NCBI RefSeq assembly: GCF_009913235.1
Contig: NZ_CP047897.1
Location: 806,001-870,000, forward strand
DNA: 64,000 nucleotides
Direction: 5' to 3'
DNA from: Nibribacter ruber
Lineage (GTDB): Bacteria; Bacteroidota; Bacteroidia; Cytophagales; Hymenobacteraceae
The notes beneath the pieces were generated by a model. The model was not told the origin of the DNA and searched no databases. It saw nothing but the letters and a program-made list of their open reading frames with translations. Shown piece by piece: positions 26,839 to 35,683 of the stretch. The position numbers and the translations under genes were made by a program. The stretch's first letter is position 1. Each line of letters begins with the position of its first letter.

Positions 26839-27330
26839 ATGAGAAGAAATTTCCTTACTAGCTTATTTCTAGTTGCCACGGGGCTTGCTATCTTTTCTTG
26901 TTCCGTATCAAAGCCTACCGCTCCTCTACCTATCAATCCTTACAAACCAGAAAACGCAGAACTTTATAAAACTATAGCATCCTTAGACAGTACCTATTTT
27001 GCCGCTTACAATTCTTGCAATATGTCCAAGCAAGCTGAATTGTATGCCGAGGATATTGAGTTCTTCCATGACCGCGGCGGCCTGATGACATCCAAAAAGG
27101 ACCTACTGGCAAGTATTGAGAAAAATATATGTGGTAAAGTCACCCGCACATTGGTAAAAGGAAGCTTAGAAGTTTATCCTATTAAGGATTATGGAGCCGT
27201 AGAGATTGGATATCACTCCTTCTACAACAACCAGGAACCAGATGCCCCCATGCACCCCTCTAAGTTTATCATGATGTGGCGTTTAAAAGATGGACAATGG
27301 AAGATTAGCAAGGTAATTAGCCTGCATTAA
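26839..27330 (+). CDS. DUF4440 / NTF2-like lipoprotein
   Basis: A 163-residue lipoprotein (signal MRRNFLTSLFLVATGLAIFSC) with a single NTF2-like domain, about 40-163: LDSTYFAAYNSCNMSKQAELYAEDIEFFHDRGG, then YGAVEIGYHSFY and IMMWRLKDGQWKISKVISLH. DUF4440/SnoaL-like proteins bind small molecules; no catalytic residues can be assigned. ATG 26839 was chosen over 26809 because it gives a proper lipoprotein signal. It follows the GNAT gene by 44 bp. Confidence 0.8.
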   Translation: MRRNFLTSLFLVATGLAIFSCSVSKPTAPLPINPYKPENAELYKTIASLDSTYFAAYNSCNMSKQAELYAEDIEFFHDRGGLMTSKKDLLASIEKNICGKVTRTLVKGSLEVYPIKDYGAVEIGYHSFYNNQEPDAPMHPSKFIMMWRLKDGQWKISKVISLH

Positions 27331-27704
27331 TCATTGGATTATCGTTGGCTTTTCCTGCACTAGATATACTTAATCTTTCTAATATCCATTAAGAATAAAT
27401 TCTATTAAGCTGTTCACGGGATTCTTAAGTGTAAGCTATAAAGCATGGTTACATAGATTATGGAATCTCCTCCTCCAAGCAATACTCACCAACTCTCGCT
27501 TTACAATTTGCTTATTCTTAAATATTAAAGTAGGTGGTGAATACGAGAAGGTTCTAAATGCAAAATTGAGGCTCTTCCATTAAATTTGTTTTTAGCCTCT
27601 TTTACAGAAAACAGCCCAAAAACGGAAATCGTCCTTATTCACTCAACTGCTCAGGGTTTCTCTTTACTTTCCAAAATCACATACACACTGCTTGAGGCAT
27701 AACC
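27331..27704. other. Intergenic region, 374 bp
   Basis: AT-rich spacer between convergent genes with palindrome copy 12 at its right half. No gene visible. Confidence 0.6.
27588..27624. repeat. Palindromic repeat copy 12
   Basis: GTTTTTAGCCTCTTTT left part and AAACAGCCCAAAAACG right part; the first C is replaced by T. Confidence 0.75.
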
Positions 27705-28508
27705 TTACCCGTTGTCCACGAAACCCGGGTACAAGGTCATGCCACCGTCCACGTAAATGGTGGTGCCCGTGATGTAATCGCTGTCTTCAGAGGCCAGCCA
27801 GACGGCTACTTTGGCTACGTCTTCAGGAGACCCTATGCGGCGGTAAGGGATCAGTTTCAAGAGTTCTTTTCTCTTTTCTTCGTCCTTCCAGACATCATCA
27901 TTTATATAAGTGGCTATGGCGCCGGGCGAGATACCATTCACGCGTATTTTCTTGGGAGCCACTTCCAGGGCCAGAGACTTTAACAGCATGAGAATTCCGC
28001 CTTTGGACGAGGCATAGTTCACGTGCCCCGCCCAGGGGATAATGTCATGCACAGAACTGATGAAAAGAATGTTGCCCCTGGCGGTTCCTTCTGCCCCAGT
28101 GGCTGGCTTCTGGTCAAAGAGCTTGATGGACTCGCGGGAGCACAGAAAATAGCCGGTGAGATTGGTGCTGATCACCTTGTTCCATTGCTCCAGGGTCATA
28201 TCAGCAAACTCATTGTCCTTCTGGATGCCGGCGTTGTTAACCACCACGTCCAGAGTTTTGAATTCATCTACCGCGGCTTTGAACATTTGAATCACCTGGT
28301 CTTCTTGGCTTACATCGGCTTGGTAGATGATGCCATTTCCGCCGCCTTTCTGCACTTGGTCCAAGGTGTAGCGGGCTCCTTCTTCATCACCGAAATAGTT
28401 GATAATGACATTGGCGCCCTGCTGCCCGAAGGCAATGGCAATGCCTTGTCCAATGCCCGAGCTGGCGCCAGTAATTAAAACGGTTTGGGGAGATTTCTGC
28501 ATGGCCAT
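27705..28508 (-). CDS. Short-chain dehydrogenase/reductase (glucose 1-dehydrogenase-like)
   Basis: A 267-residue classical SDR. The cofactor motif is TGASSGIGQG (about 13-22), the NNAG motif VVNNAGIQ (about 90-97), and the catalytic set Ser (FISSVHD), Tyr and Lys (NYASSKGG). Residues after the first beta-alpha-beta unit resemble NAD(P)-dependent glucose dehydrogenases of Bacillus type, and the C-terminus DYITGTTIYVDGGMTLYPGF is characteristic. It would oxidise glucose or a similar sugar. It follows the GH15 gene by 15 bp in the same operon, a pairing often seen in Bacteroidota, in keeping with use of liberated glucose. Confidence 0.85.
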   Translation of the reverse strand: MAMQKSPQTVLITGASSGIGQGIAIAFGQQGANVIINYFGDEEGARYTLDQVQKGGGNGIIYQADVSQEDQVIQMFKAAVDEFKTLDVVVNNAGIQKDNEFADMTLEQWNKVISTNLTGYFLCSRESIKLFDQKPATGAEGTARGNILFISSVHDIIPWAGHVNYASSKGGILMLLKSLALEVAPKKIRVNGISPGAIATYINDDVWKDEEKRKELLKLIPYRRIGSPEDVAKVAVWLASEDSDYITGTTIYVDGGMTLYPGFVDNG

Positions 28509-28523
28509 AGTTCTTTCTTGGTT

Positions 28524-30350
28524 TTAGTGGTTGTTGACGTCTTTGTTCCGGCTGTCATTCAGTTGTTTGTCCAGGTTGTAGGCGGCACTGATCAGGCCCA
28601 GATGCGTAAAGGCCTGCGGAAAATTACCCAGATGCTCACCCTGAAACCCTAGCTGCTCAGCATATAGCCCTAAATGGTTAGCATACCCCAGCATTTTCTC
28701 AAAGTAGAACCTGGCCTTCTCCAACTGCCCTGAGCGCGACAGACATTCTACGTACCAAAAGGAGCACATGGAAAATGTGCCTTCATGGCTCACAAACCCA
28801 TCGGGCGCGGCCATGTCTGGCAAGTAGCGGTACACCAAGGAATCTGAGACCAGTTCTTTCTCAATGCGGTCCAGCGTGGATAGCCACTTTGGGTCTTTAG
28901 GACTGATAAACCTCACCAGCGGCATGAGCAAGGTAGAGGCATCTACAGTCTGGGCGCCGGGGTACTGCATAAATGCCTGCTTTTCCTCATCCCAGAAATC
29001 AGTGAAAATGCTGTTGAAGATCTTGTCCCGCTCTACCCGCCATTTTTCATTGTGAGGGAAGGATCGGCTTTCCGCTATTTTGAGGGCCCGGTCAAAGGCC
29101 ACCCAGCACAAGAGCCTTGAATACAGGAAATGCTTCCGGCCGCCGCGTACTTCCCAAATGCCTTCGTCTGGTTGTTGCCAATGGTCGCTAAGCCAGTTTA
29201 TCTGGTTCTCCAGGTCCTTCCAGAAGTCAAAGGAAATGGGATCGCCGTACTTGTCATAGAGATAGACAGAGTCCAGCAGTTCGCCGTAAATGTCTAGCTG
29301 TAACTGCCCATACGCGTCATTGCCAATACGCACTGGAGCAGACTGCCGGTAGCCTTCCAGATGCTCCAGGGTCTTCTCCTCCAACTGGCGGTGCCCGTCA
29401 ATGGAATACATGATGCCCAACCGGTTCTGGCCTTTTATGTCCTGGCAGAGCCTTTCTACCCAGTGCATGAACGCGCCCGCTTCTTTGGTGTAGCCCAACC
29501 GGATTAAGGCATACACAGAAAAAGAAGCATCCCTAATCCAGGTGTACCGGTAGTCAAAGTTTCTGCCTGCGCCAATGCTCTCTGGCAAACTGAACGTGGG
29601 GGCAGCCACAATAGAACCGTATTTGTGTGAGGTGAGCAGCTTTAGAACCAAGGCAGACCGATTGACCATGTCCTGCCAGCGGCCCCGGTAGATGGACTGT
29701 GCTATCCAGTTCTTCCAGTAGTTGACCGTCTCAAAAAGGCTTTGAGTGATAAAGGCCTCAAAATCCCGATCGCCCACAGGCTCCTTTTCTACATGCTCCA
29801 GAAGGAAATCGGCGGTTTGAGTGGGGTGTAAAGTAAAGTCTGCCCACACGTCTGCGCCATCCACTTGCAACGGCACGGTGCTAATCAGGCGGAGGACCGT
29901 TTTTTCATCTTCATCCGAAGTAAACAACACCTCCTTTTCAGAAACCTGTTCTACAGTGTGCGCGCTCTGCCCGTAGTTAAACCTAGGCTGGCACTTCATC
30001 TGAAACCGCACCTCGCCCCTAATGGTGGTCACCCGCCGAATGAGTTCTTTGCCATTGTACAGCTCTTCTACCGGCATAAAATCCGTGATCTCTGCTACCC
30101 CTTCCGGCGAAAGGAACCTGGTCAAGAGCACATTGGTGTCAGGTAGGTACAGCTGCTTGGTTTTTCTTTCCTTGAAGAGCGGGCACAGTTCAAAACTACC
30201 TCCTTTCTCATCATCCAAGAGCGCGGCAAAAATGCTGGGCGAATCAAAGTTGGGGAAACACATGAAGTCAATGGAGCCGTTCAGGCCCACCAGTGCCACC
30301 GTATTTAAATCTCCAATAATGCCGTAATTCTCTATGGGCTGATAACTCAT
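28524..30350 (-). CDS. Glycoside hydrolase family 15 protein (glucoamylase/trehalase-like)
   Basis: A 608-residue protein with the GH15 architecture: an N-terminal beta-sandwich (IGDLNTVALVGLNGSIDFMCFPNFDSPS, about 11-38) followed by an (alpha/alpha)6 barrel. The general acid is in DEGIWEVRGG, the general base in GEHLGNFPQAFTH, and the substrate-site motif is RNFDYRYTWIRDASF. No signal peptide is visible, so it is probably cytoplasmic, like the actinobacterial trehalase and glucoamylase-like GH15 proteins. Trehalose, maltose or short alpha-glucans are the likely substrates. It leads the operon with the SDR gene. Confidence 0.9.
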   Translation of the reverse strand: MSYQPIENYGIIGDLNTVALVGLNGSIDFMCFPNFDSPSIFAALLDDEKGGSFELCPLFKERKTKQLYLPDTNVLLTRFLSPEGVAEITDFMPVEELYNGKELIRRVTTIRGEVRFQMKCQPRFNYGQSAHTVEQVSEKEVLFTSDEDEKTVLRLISTVPLQVDGADVWADFTLHPTQTADFLLEHVEKEPVGDRDFEAFITQSLFETVNYWKNWIAQSIYRGRWQDMVNRSALVLKLLTSHKYGSIVAAPTFSLPESIGAGRNFDYRYTWIRDASFSVYALIRLGYTKEAGAFMHWVERLCQDIKGQNRLGIMYSIDGHRQLEEKTLEHLEGYRQSAPVRIGNDAYGQLQLDIYGELLDSVYLYDKYGDPISFDFWKDLENQINWLSDHWQQPDEGIWEVRGGRKHFLYSRLLCWVAFDRALKIAESRSFPHNEKWRVERDKIFNSIFTDFWDEEKQAFMQYPGAQTVDASTLLMPLVRFISPKDPKWLSTLDRIEKELVSDSLVYRYLPDMAAPDGFVSHEGTFSMCSFWYVECLSRSGQLEKARFYFEKMLGYANHLGLYAEQLGFQGEHLGNFPQAFTHLGLISAAYNLDKQLNDSRNKDVNNH

Positions 30351-30550
30351 GTGGCCTGTTTGGTAGGTAGAAAAGCAAAAGCATTGATTGTAAAAAAGCT
30401 TTTGCCTCTAATCATGAAGGAAAGCTGGCTGCTAGACGCAGATTCAATCCATTTTCCCTTGTCTTTAAATACTCTAAAAGCTTTAGAAGAGTTGAGGCTG
30501 CCGCCAACGCTGCGTATGATGAAAGAGATTCTGAACAAAGTACGCTCTTC

Positions 30551-30588
30551 CGTTTTTGGCCTGTTTTCTGGAAAAGAGTACAAAAACA
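30551..30588. repeat. Palindromic repeat copy 13
   Basis: Left arm CGTTTTTGGCCTG is intact; the right arm (GAGTACAAAAACA) has lost pairing. Confidence 0.8.
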
Positions 30589-31017
30589 GTGGTTCCCCAT
30601 TTTGTCTTCATTAATGCCGAAGAAAAAGGAATTCGCCGCAAGTTTGGATACCTAAGATGGATTGTAAAACTGCTTGAAAAATGGCAGAAGGTTATACCCT
30701 TGCAAATAACGAGGTATGTCCGGTACGCCTTCTCAGTTGTTCATTTTTTGCATGGATGCTGTTCAAGGGTTAATGCTCAACTTGGGATCTAGGGATGCTA
30801 AGGAATAATACTGTTGAAGGGTTAATGATTCTTTAGAAGACCAGAAAAAAGGATGTACATCCTGGAAACGAAAAGTAGAGAATGTCCTCATTCTCTAACT
30901 AGGCTGAAGCATTTTCTTGATGGTGGAATGACCGAACAAGTTGAATGAAACCACTGCTCCCCTATTTTCCCTTTCCTTTGTTGCAACCCTAAACTATCAA
31001 CTTCAGTATGCGTTTAT

Positions 31018-31043
31018 AAACTTTCATTATATTTTGAAAGTTT
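31018..31043 (+). promoter_or_regulatory. Operator-like inverted repeat before the GbsR-like gene
   Basis: AAACTTTCA and TTGAAAGTTT are separated by an AT-rich spacer and lie 12 bp upstream of the -7 box, in the expected -33 zone. This is the layout of an autoregulatory site for the MarR/GbsR-type regulator encoded next. Confidence 0.65.
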
Positions 31044-31054
31044 AAAAAGTTTTA

Positions 31055-31062
31055 TACCTTTG
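31055..31062 (+). promoter_or_regulatory. -7 promoter box TACCTTTG
   Basis: A perfect match to TAnnTTTG only 4 bp before ATG 31067, which implies that transcription starts at or next to the initiation codon. Confidence 0.6.
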
Positions 31063-31066
31063 ATCC

Positions 31067-31573
31067 ATGGAGTTAGCAGAAGCGAAGCAGAAATTCATTG
31101 AAGCATGGGGTAAGTTGGGGTCTGAATGGGGCATCAATCGCACCATGGCTCAGGTGCATGCGCTGCTTTTGGTCTCGCCGGATGCCCTGACTACGGAGCA
31201 AGTGATGGAACGGCTTCAGATTTCGCGCGGCAACGCCAACATGACCCTCAGAGACCTGATCAATTGGGGCCTGATTGAGAAGCAGCACCGCAGCGGCGAA
31301 CGCAAAGAATACTTCTTCGCTGAAAAAGACGTCTGGACCATTGCCCGCCAAGTAGCCAAAGAACGCAAGCGACGTGAGTTAGAGCCAGTCTTGAAACTTT
31401 TGAATCAGTTGCAGGAAGTGGAAGGCAATGAACAGGATCCTGAATACAGCACGTTCAAGAAGTCGGTGACGGACATTAACAAGCTGGCAGGCAACGTAGA
31501 TAAAACCTTAGAGACTATGCTCAAAGCGGAAGAGAACTGGTTCTTCGGGTCCATTTTCAAGCTATTCAAATAG
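31067..31573 (+). CDS. GbsR/MarR-type winged-helix transcriptional regulator
   Basis: A 168-residue winged-helix protein. The N-terminus KFIEAWGKLGSEWGINRTMAQVHALLLVS and the recognition region TEQVMERLQISRGNANMTLRDLINWGLIEKQHRSGERKEYFFAEKD are typical of the GbsR-like (DUF2852-type MarR) family. Such proteins repress a small set of adjacent membrane or stress genes. A palindrome at 31018-31043 is a probable binding site. It precedes an epimerase gene by 70 bp, so the two may be co-transcribed. The inducer is unknown. Confidence 0.85.
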   Translation: MELAEAKQKFIEAWGKLGSEWGINRTMAQVHALLLVSPDALTTEQVMERLQISRGNANMTLRDLINWGLIEKQHRSGERKEYFFAEKDVWTIARQVAKERKRRELEPVLKLLNQLQEVEGNEQDPEYSTFKKSVTDINKLAGNVDKTLETMLKAEENWFFGSIFKLFK

Positions 31574-31643
31574 CTATTTTTTTATCCATTATTTTCATTT
31601 TTTTCTGAAACTTCAATACATACAAACATAAACGAATAGTGAC

Positions 31644-32672
31644 ATGGCCAAGATTGTATTAGCAGGAGGCAGCGGATTCATAGGACAGCTCCTCACCCAG
31701 CATTTCACTGCCATAGGCGACCAGGTAGTAATTCTCACCAGAAAGCCCGGCGCCTCTACCAACCAGGTGCAACACGTTTATTGGGATGGCGCCACTGCCG
31801 GGCCTTGGGTACAACATTTGGAGCAGGCAACTGTCTTGATCAACCTGACCGGTAAAAGCGTAAACTGCCGCTATACAGCCAAGAACAAACAAGAAATCAT
31901 ATCGTCCAGAGTGAATGCCACACACGCCTTGGGTGACGCGCTACGGCAATTGCAAAACCCGCCCCGCCTCTGGATGAACGCCTCCTCTGCCACCATTTAC
32001 CGGCATGCGCAAGATGGTCCTCAGGATGAACTCACCGGTGAGATTGGTACCGGCTTTTCAGTGGACGTCTGCACCGCCTGGGAAAATGCTTTTTACACGC
32101 AAAATACCCCTGGCACCCGTAAGATAGCCCTCCGTTTGGCCATAGTCCTGGACAAAGACGGCGGCGTGATGCCCTATTATCTGAATCTGGCTCGCCTAGG
32201 TTTGGGTGGCTGGCAAGGAAACGGGCTGCAGTGCTTCAGCTGGATTCATTCCCGGGACGTCATCAGCAGCATTGATTTTTTGATAGCGCATGAAGACCTG
32301 GAGGGCGACTTCAACCTCTCTTCACCCCAACCTATTCCCAACCACCGGTTCATGTACAGCATACGGCAGGCGCTGAAAATTTCCTTTGGGTTGAAGGCGA
32401 GTAAATGGATGCTGGAGATAGGCGCTTTCTTTTTAAGAACAGAAACAGAGCTACTACTAAAAAGCCGCTGGGTAGTACCAGCCCGGTTGCAACAAGCAGG
32501 TTACACCTTTAACGTGAGCACCATTGACGAGGCCATTCAATTATGCACTTCAACTCCATCTAAACAAGTATTGAACCATCCTAAAACAACAGCAAAGAGA
32601 CCAAATTCTCCTTACCTTTCACTTCCTAAAAACCATGTTTCGGGAATACCCTTCCAAGGCCCTATTCTTTAA
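31644..32672 (+). CDS. TIGR01777 family epimerase (SDR39U1/YfcH-like)
   Basis: A 342-residue NAD(P)-binding protein. The Rossmann motif is VLAGGSGFIGQLL (about 5-17), and LINLTGKSVNCRYTAKNKQEI and VDVCTAWENAF are TIGR01777 signature blocks. The usual length is about 300, so the last 35-40 residues (from around TSTPSKQVLNHP) are an unusual tail with no recognisable domain. The catalytic YxxxK of classical SDRs is replaced here, as in the family. The function of the family is unknown. It lies between the regulator and a DUF2071 gene, a neighbourhood that recurs in Bacteroidota. Confidence 0.85.
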   Translation: MAKIVLAGGSGFIGQLLTQHFTAIGDQVVILTRKPGASTNQVQHVYWDGATAGPWVQHLEQATVLINLTGKSVNCRYTAKNKQEIISSRVNATHALGDALRQLQNPPRLWMNASSATIYRHAQDGPQDELTGEIGTGFSVDVCTAWENAFYTQNTPGTRKIALRLAIVLDKDGGVMPYYLNLARLGLGGWQGNGLQCFSWIHSRDVISSIDFLIAHEDLEGDFNLSSPQPIPNHRFMYSIRQALKISFGLKASKWMLEIGAFFLRTETELLLKSRWVVPARLQQAGYTFNVSTIDEAIQLCTSTPSKQVLNHPKTTAKRPNSPYLSLPKNHVSGIPFQGPIL

Positions 32673-32781
32673 AATTCAAGGTATTATCTATGTTATACTA
32701 ACATTTAAGACAGATTTTTTTAAGCTTCAATATAAGTTTAATAAAGGTTTAAATTCTTCTCAACATAAGAATTGACAAGCC

Positions 32782-33498
32782 ATGCAAAATACCTTCTTAC
32801 AGGCTGAGTGGAGAAAACTTATTTTAGCTAATTATGAAATTGACCCGGCCATTTTAGTCAAATACCTGCCAGCGGGAACAGAATTAGACTTTTGGAAGGG
32901 CACCTGCTTTGTAAGTTTAGTTGGTTTTATGTTCCAGGACACTAAGTTAAAAGGCCTCCCAATTCCTTTTCACACAGATTTTGAAGAAGTCAACCTTCGG
33001 TTTTATGTGAAGCGGTTAGAGAATGGTATTTATAAACGAGGGGTGGTGTTTATAAAAGAAATTGTGCCCAAGCCCGCGCTCAGTTTGGTTGCCAATGTCA
33101 TCTATGGAGAACCTTATGTGACGGCACGCATGAAGCATTCTTGGGTGCATAAGGAGGTTGCTTTAGAGGTGGAATACCAATGGAAAAAGAACGTCTGGCA
33201 TTCATTAAAGGTAGCAGCAGCCTCCAACTGTATTCCTATTACTGAATATAGCGAAGCCGAATTTATCACCGAGCATTACTGGGGCTATACAAAACGCACT
33301 CAGAAGAAAACCTCAGTGTATGAAGTAACGCATCCCAGGTGGGACATGTATCCGGTAAGTGATTATTCCATCCAAGTAGATTTCCAGTTAAATTATGGTG
33401 CTGATTTTGGTTTTCTATCTACTGCTACCCCAACTTCTGTGTTTTTAGCCGAAGGATCACCTATTATTGTGAAAGTGGGCAGCGTATTAAACCTTTAA
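32782..33498 (+). CDS. DUF2071 (YqjF-like) protein
   Basis: A 238-residue protein with the DUF2071 N-terminus, EWRKLILANYEIDPAILVKYLPAGTELDFW, and the typical block LVGFMFQDTKLKGLPIPFHTDFEEVNLRFYVKR. The fold is acetoacetate-decarboxylase-like in related proteins; catalytic residues are not obvious. It probably belongs with the epimerase 109 bp upstream. Function is unknown. Confidence 0.85.
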   Translation: MQNTFLQAEWRKLILANYEIDPAILVKYLPAGTELDFWKGTCFVSLVGFMFQDTKLKGLPIPFHTDFEEVNLRFYVKRLENGIYKRGVVFIKEIVPKPALSLVANVIYGEPYVTARMKHSWVHKEVALEVEYQWKKNVWHSLKVAAASNCIPITEYSEAEFITEHYWGYTKRTQKKTSVYEVTHPRWDMYPVSDYSIQVDFQLNYGADFGFLSTATPTSVFLAEGSPIIVKVGSVLNL

Positions 33499-33640
33499 CT
33501 GTATTGCGCCACTTTCAAATAATTTCTCTATCGTCATCCTAACTGAATTTGCACTTACTTGCCACCCCTTCAGAAAAGGAGTAGTTTTGCGCTGGTGGGA
33601 AGCTTTTCGCAAGAGTAGCAGATAATCCTCCAACAATAGT

Positions 33641-34441
33641 ATGAAAGAATATTCCCCAGAACTCAGGAAGGTGCAGGTGACACGCTATGTCACTCCCTTA
33701 CGCGAAGGCGGTTCATTACCCGCCATTGTGGAAGCTGACGATGAGTTCCTATATGTCTTAAAATTCAGAGGAGCAGGCCAGGGTATAAAAGCCTTAATGG
33801 CTGAGCTCATTGCCGGCGAACTGGCCCGGGTGTTGGGCTTGCGAATGCCGGAATTGGTGTTCGCGCACCTAGATGAAGCGTTTGGGCGCACCGAGCCTGA
33901 TGAGGAAATTCAAGATTTATTGCGCTTCTCTGAAGGCTGGAACCTGGGTCTACACTACCTCAAAGGCGCGATTACTTTTGACGCGCTGGTGAACTCCGTG
34001 GCGCCATTGCTGGCCTCGCAGATTGTGTGGCTGGACTGCCTTATCACCAACGTAGACCGCACCGCCCGCAACACCAACATGCTCATGTGGCACAAGGAAC
34101 TCTGGCTCATTGACCACGGCGCGGCTTTCTACTTTCACCACAACTGGCCCAACATTGAAGAACAAGCCAAGCGTCCTTTTGCGCAGATAAAGGACCACGT
34201 GCTGCTGGCCCAAGCCTCAGAACTAGAAACCGTGGACTCCGTCTTCAAAGCCCTGCTCACGCCAGAAATCATCAGAACCATTGTTGGGCTTATCCCTGAA
34301 GATTGGTTGAACGCCGTGGATTCTCCTTTTGAGACCGCCGAGGCCCATAGGAACGCCTACATCCAGTTCCTGGAGACCCGCCTTCAACATTCTCACATCT
34401 TTGTAACCGAAGCCAACCATGCAAGAAAAGCACTTATTTGA
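33641..34441 (+). CDS. HipA-like kinase domain protein, paired with DUF3037
   Basis: A 266-residue protein with a compact HipA-like kinase core. Visible features are Lys41 (LYVLKFRGAG, ATP-contacting), the catalytic-loop block ITNVDRTARNTN with Asp139 and Asn144, and a DFG-like LIDHG with Asp158. HipA toxins phosphorylate a tRNA synthetase; this protein is shorter than HipA (~440) and lacks its N-terminal subdomain. No HipB antitoxin is adjacent. It overlaps the DUF3037 gene by 23 bp, and this gene pair is a conserved module in several phyla. Its substrate is not known, so toxicity should not be assumed. Confidence 0.78.
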   Translation: MKEYSPELRKVQVTRYVTPLREGGSLPAIVEADDEFLYVLKFRGAGQGIKALMAELIAGELARVLGLRMPELVFAHLDEAFGRTEPDEEIQDLLRFSEGWNLGLHYLKGAITFDALVNSVAPLLASQIVWLDCLITNVDRTARNTNMLMWHKELWLIDHGAAFYFHHNWPNIEEQAKRPFAQIKDHVLLAQASELETVDSVFKALLTPEIIRTIVGLIPEDWLNAVDSPFETAEAHRNAYIQFLETRLQHSHIFVTEANHARKALI

Positions 34442-34802
34442 GTACGCTGTGCTCCGGGTAGTGCCTTGCGTGGAGCGCGAAGAGTTTCTAAACGTGGGCG
34501 TCATTCTGTACTGCGCCTCCAAGGGATTTCTGCAGACTGTTTTTGATGTGAATGAGAACAAGTTAAAAGCTTTCGCCCCTGAGCTGGACTTAGAAGAATT
34601 AAGGGAGCGCCTGTGCGCTTTTCAGCGGATTTGTGCCGGACGCAAAGAAGGCGGAACCATTGGTCAATTAGCCGTAGCCTCCCGGTTCAGGTGGTTGGCG
34701 GCCACGCGAAGCACGGTGGTGCAGACGTCTGCCACGCACCCAGGCTTGTGCACTGACCCACAACAGACGTTGGACCACTTATTCACCCAGTTGGTTAAGT
34801 AA
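34419..34802 (+). CDS. DUF3037 protein
   Basis: A 127-residue protein matching DUF3037: LFEYAVLRVVPCVEREEFLNVGVILYC (about 6-32) and the C-terminal RFRWLAATRSTVVQTSATHPG. The EREEFLNVGVIL motif is diagnostic. The family has no known function but nearly always accompanies a HipA-like kinase, here with a 23-bp overlap that implies coupled translation. It could be the kinase's substrate, inhibitor or targeting subunit. Confidence 0.8.
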   Translation: MQEKHLFEYAVLRVVPCVEREEFLNVGVILYCASKGFLQTVFDVNENKLKAFAPELDLEELRERLCAFQRICAGRKEGGTIGQLAVASRFRWLAATRSTVVQTSATHPGLCTDPQQTLDHLFTQLVK

Positions 34803-34863
34803 ACGAGAGGGAAAGCAGTAATGTGAATTTTTAGTAGATTCAAAGAACCTAACCTCCCTACTC

Positions 34864-35571
34864 ATGGCAGGAATCTTTGTTCTTTTGGCCCTTTCCTGGC
34901 TTTTGCTTCACTTTTTCCGGCGCACTGGATTGACCGTATTGGGTTATGTGCCTATAGCTAAGAGGTTCTTACAATTCCTGATAGGTTTCTTTTTTGCGGG
35001 AGCAATCTGCCTGCTTATACAAGTATGCCATGAAGCATGGCAAAAAGCCCATTGGATGGTGGTGCCCAACGCTACTTTAAAATCAGTCCTTTACTCTTTT
35101 TACTGGTCTTTCAGGTCAGTGCTAACAGAAGAGCTACTATTCAGGGGAGCTCTGTTGTATGTGTTACTGCAAACAATTGGCTCGCGCAAGGCCTTGGCCT
35201 TAACTGCCATCGCTTTTGGAGTGTATCACTGGTTCTCTTATGGAGTTTTCGGGAATCCCTTTGCTATGCTCATAGTCTTTGTGAGCACAGGGCTGATGGG
35301 TTGGGTATGGGCTTATTCTTACTACAAGACCGCGTCTATGGCCTTGGGCATTGGCCTGCATCTGGGCTGGAATTTCGTCTACAACCTGCTGTCTAAGGGC
35401 CCGCTGGGCGATGTTTGGCTAAAGGCGCAGGAAGGAACTCAAATTGACGGATGGTTCTCTTTAGTAGATTTCCTTATGCCCATTTTACTTGTTCCACTGC
35501 TCTCCTACTGGATGGTAAAATTCTTCTTTTCTGATAAAGCACTATGGTATCATCTGCACCTCCTCCGGTGA
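34864..35571 (+). CDS. CPBP family intramembrane glutamic endopeptidase
   Basis: A 235-residue membrane protein with about seven hydrophobic segments. The CPBP (CAAX/Rce1-like) active-site motifs are present: EELLFRG with Glu89-Glu90 and Arg94, a second motif FGVYHWF with His122, and a third near HLGWNFVYN. The family includes Rce1-type proteases and bacteriocin-immunity proteins. The neighbours give no hint of a substrate. It is preceded by 60 bp of non-coding sequence and probably has its own promoter. Confidence 0.88.
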   Translation: MAGIFVLLALSWLLLHFFRRTGLTVLGYVPIAKRFLQFLIGFFFAGAICLLIQVCHEAWQKAHWMVVPNATLKSVLYSFYWSFRSVLTEELLFRGALLYVLLQTIGSRKALALTAIAFGVYHWFSYGVFGNPFAMLIVFVSTGLMGWVWAYSYYKTASMALGIGLHLGWNFVYNLLSKGPLGDVWLKAQEGTQIDGWFSLVDFLMPILLVPLLSYWMVKFFFSDKALWYHLHLLR

Positions 35572-35610
35572 CAACACCAGCTTAAAAAAAACAAATTAAA
35601 TGGAAAGCAA

Positions 35611-35665
35611 AAGCCCTTCATTTTTGGCCTGTTTTGATGAAAACATGCCAAAAACGAAGGGCTTT
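35611..35665. repeat. Palindromic repeat copy 14, extended arms
   Basis: The core CATTTTTGGCCTG / ATGCCAAAAACG is flanked by AAGCCCTT and AAGGGCTT, giving a long hairpin between convergent genes that can serve as a bidirectional stop. Confidence 0.85.
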
Positions 35666-35683
35666 CTAATGCTATATGCTTCC

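Larger units (their letters stand above)
30351..31066. other. Divergent intergenic region, 716 bp
   Basis: The largest gap in the window. It holds palindrome copy 13 and, at its right end, the operator-like inverted repeat and -7 box of the GbsR-like gene. Its reading frames are short, run through the palindrome and match no family I know, so I do not call a gene. Confidence 0.55.

Noticed and set aside
30351-30614. 87-codon ORF on the + strand in the large intergenic gap
   Set aside because: It runs through palindrome copy 13 and shows no domain, signal peptide or typical codon pattern.
33641-34802. HipBA- or HipBST-type toxin-antitoxin system
   Set aside because: No HipB-like helix-turn-helix or HipS gene is adjacent; only the kinase fold is shared.
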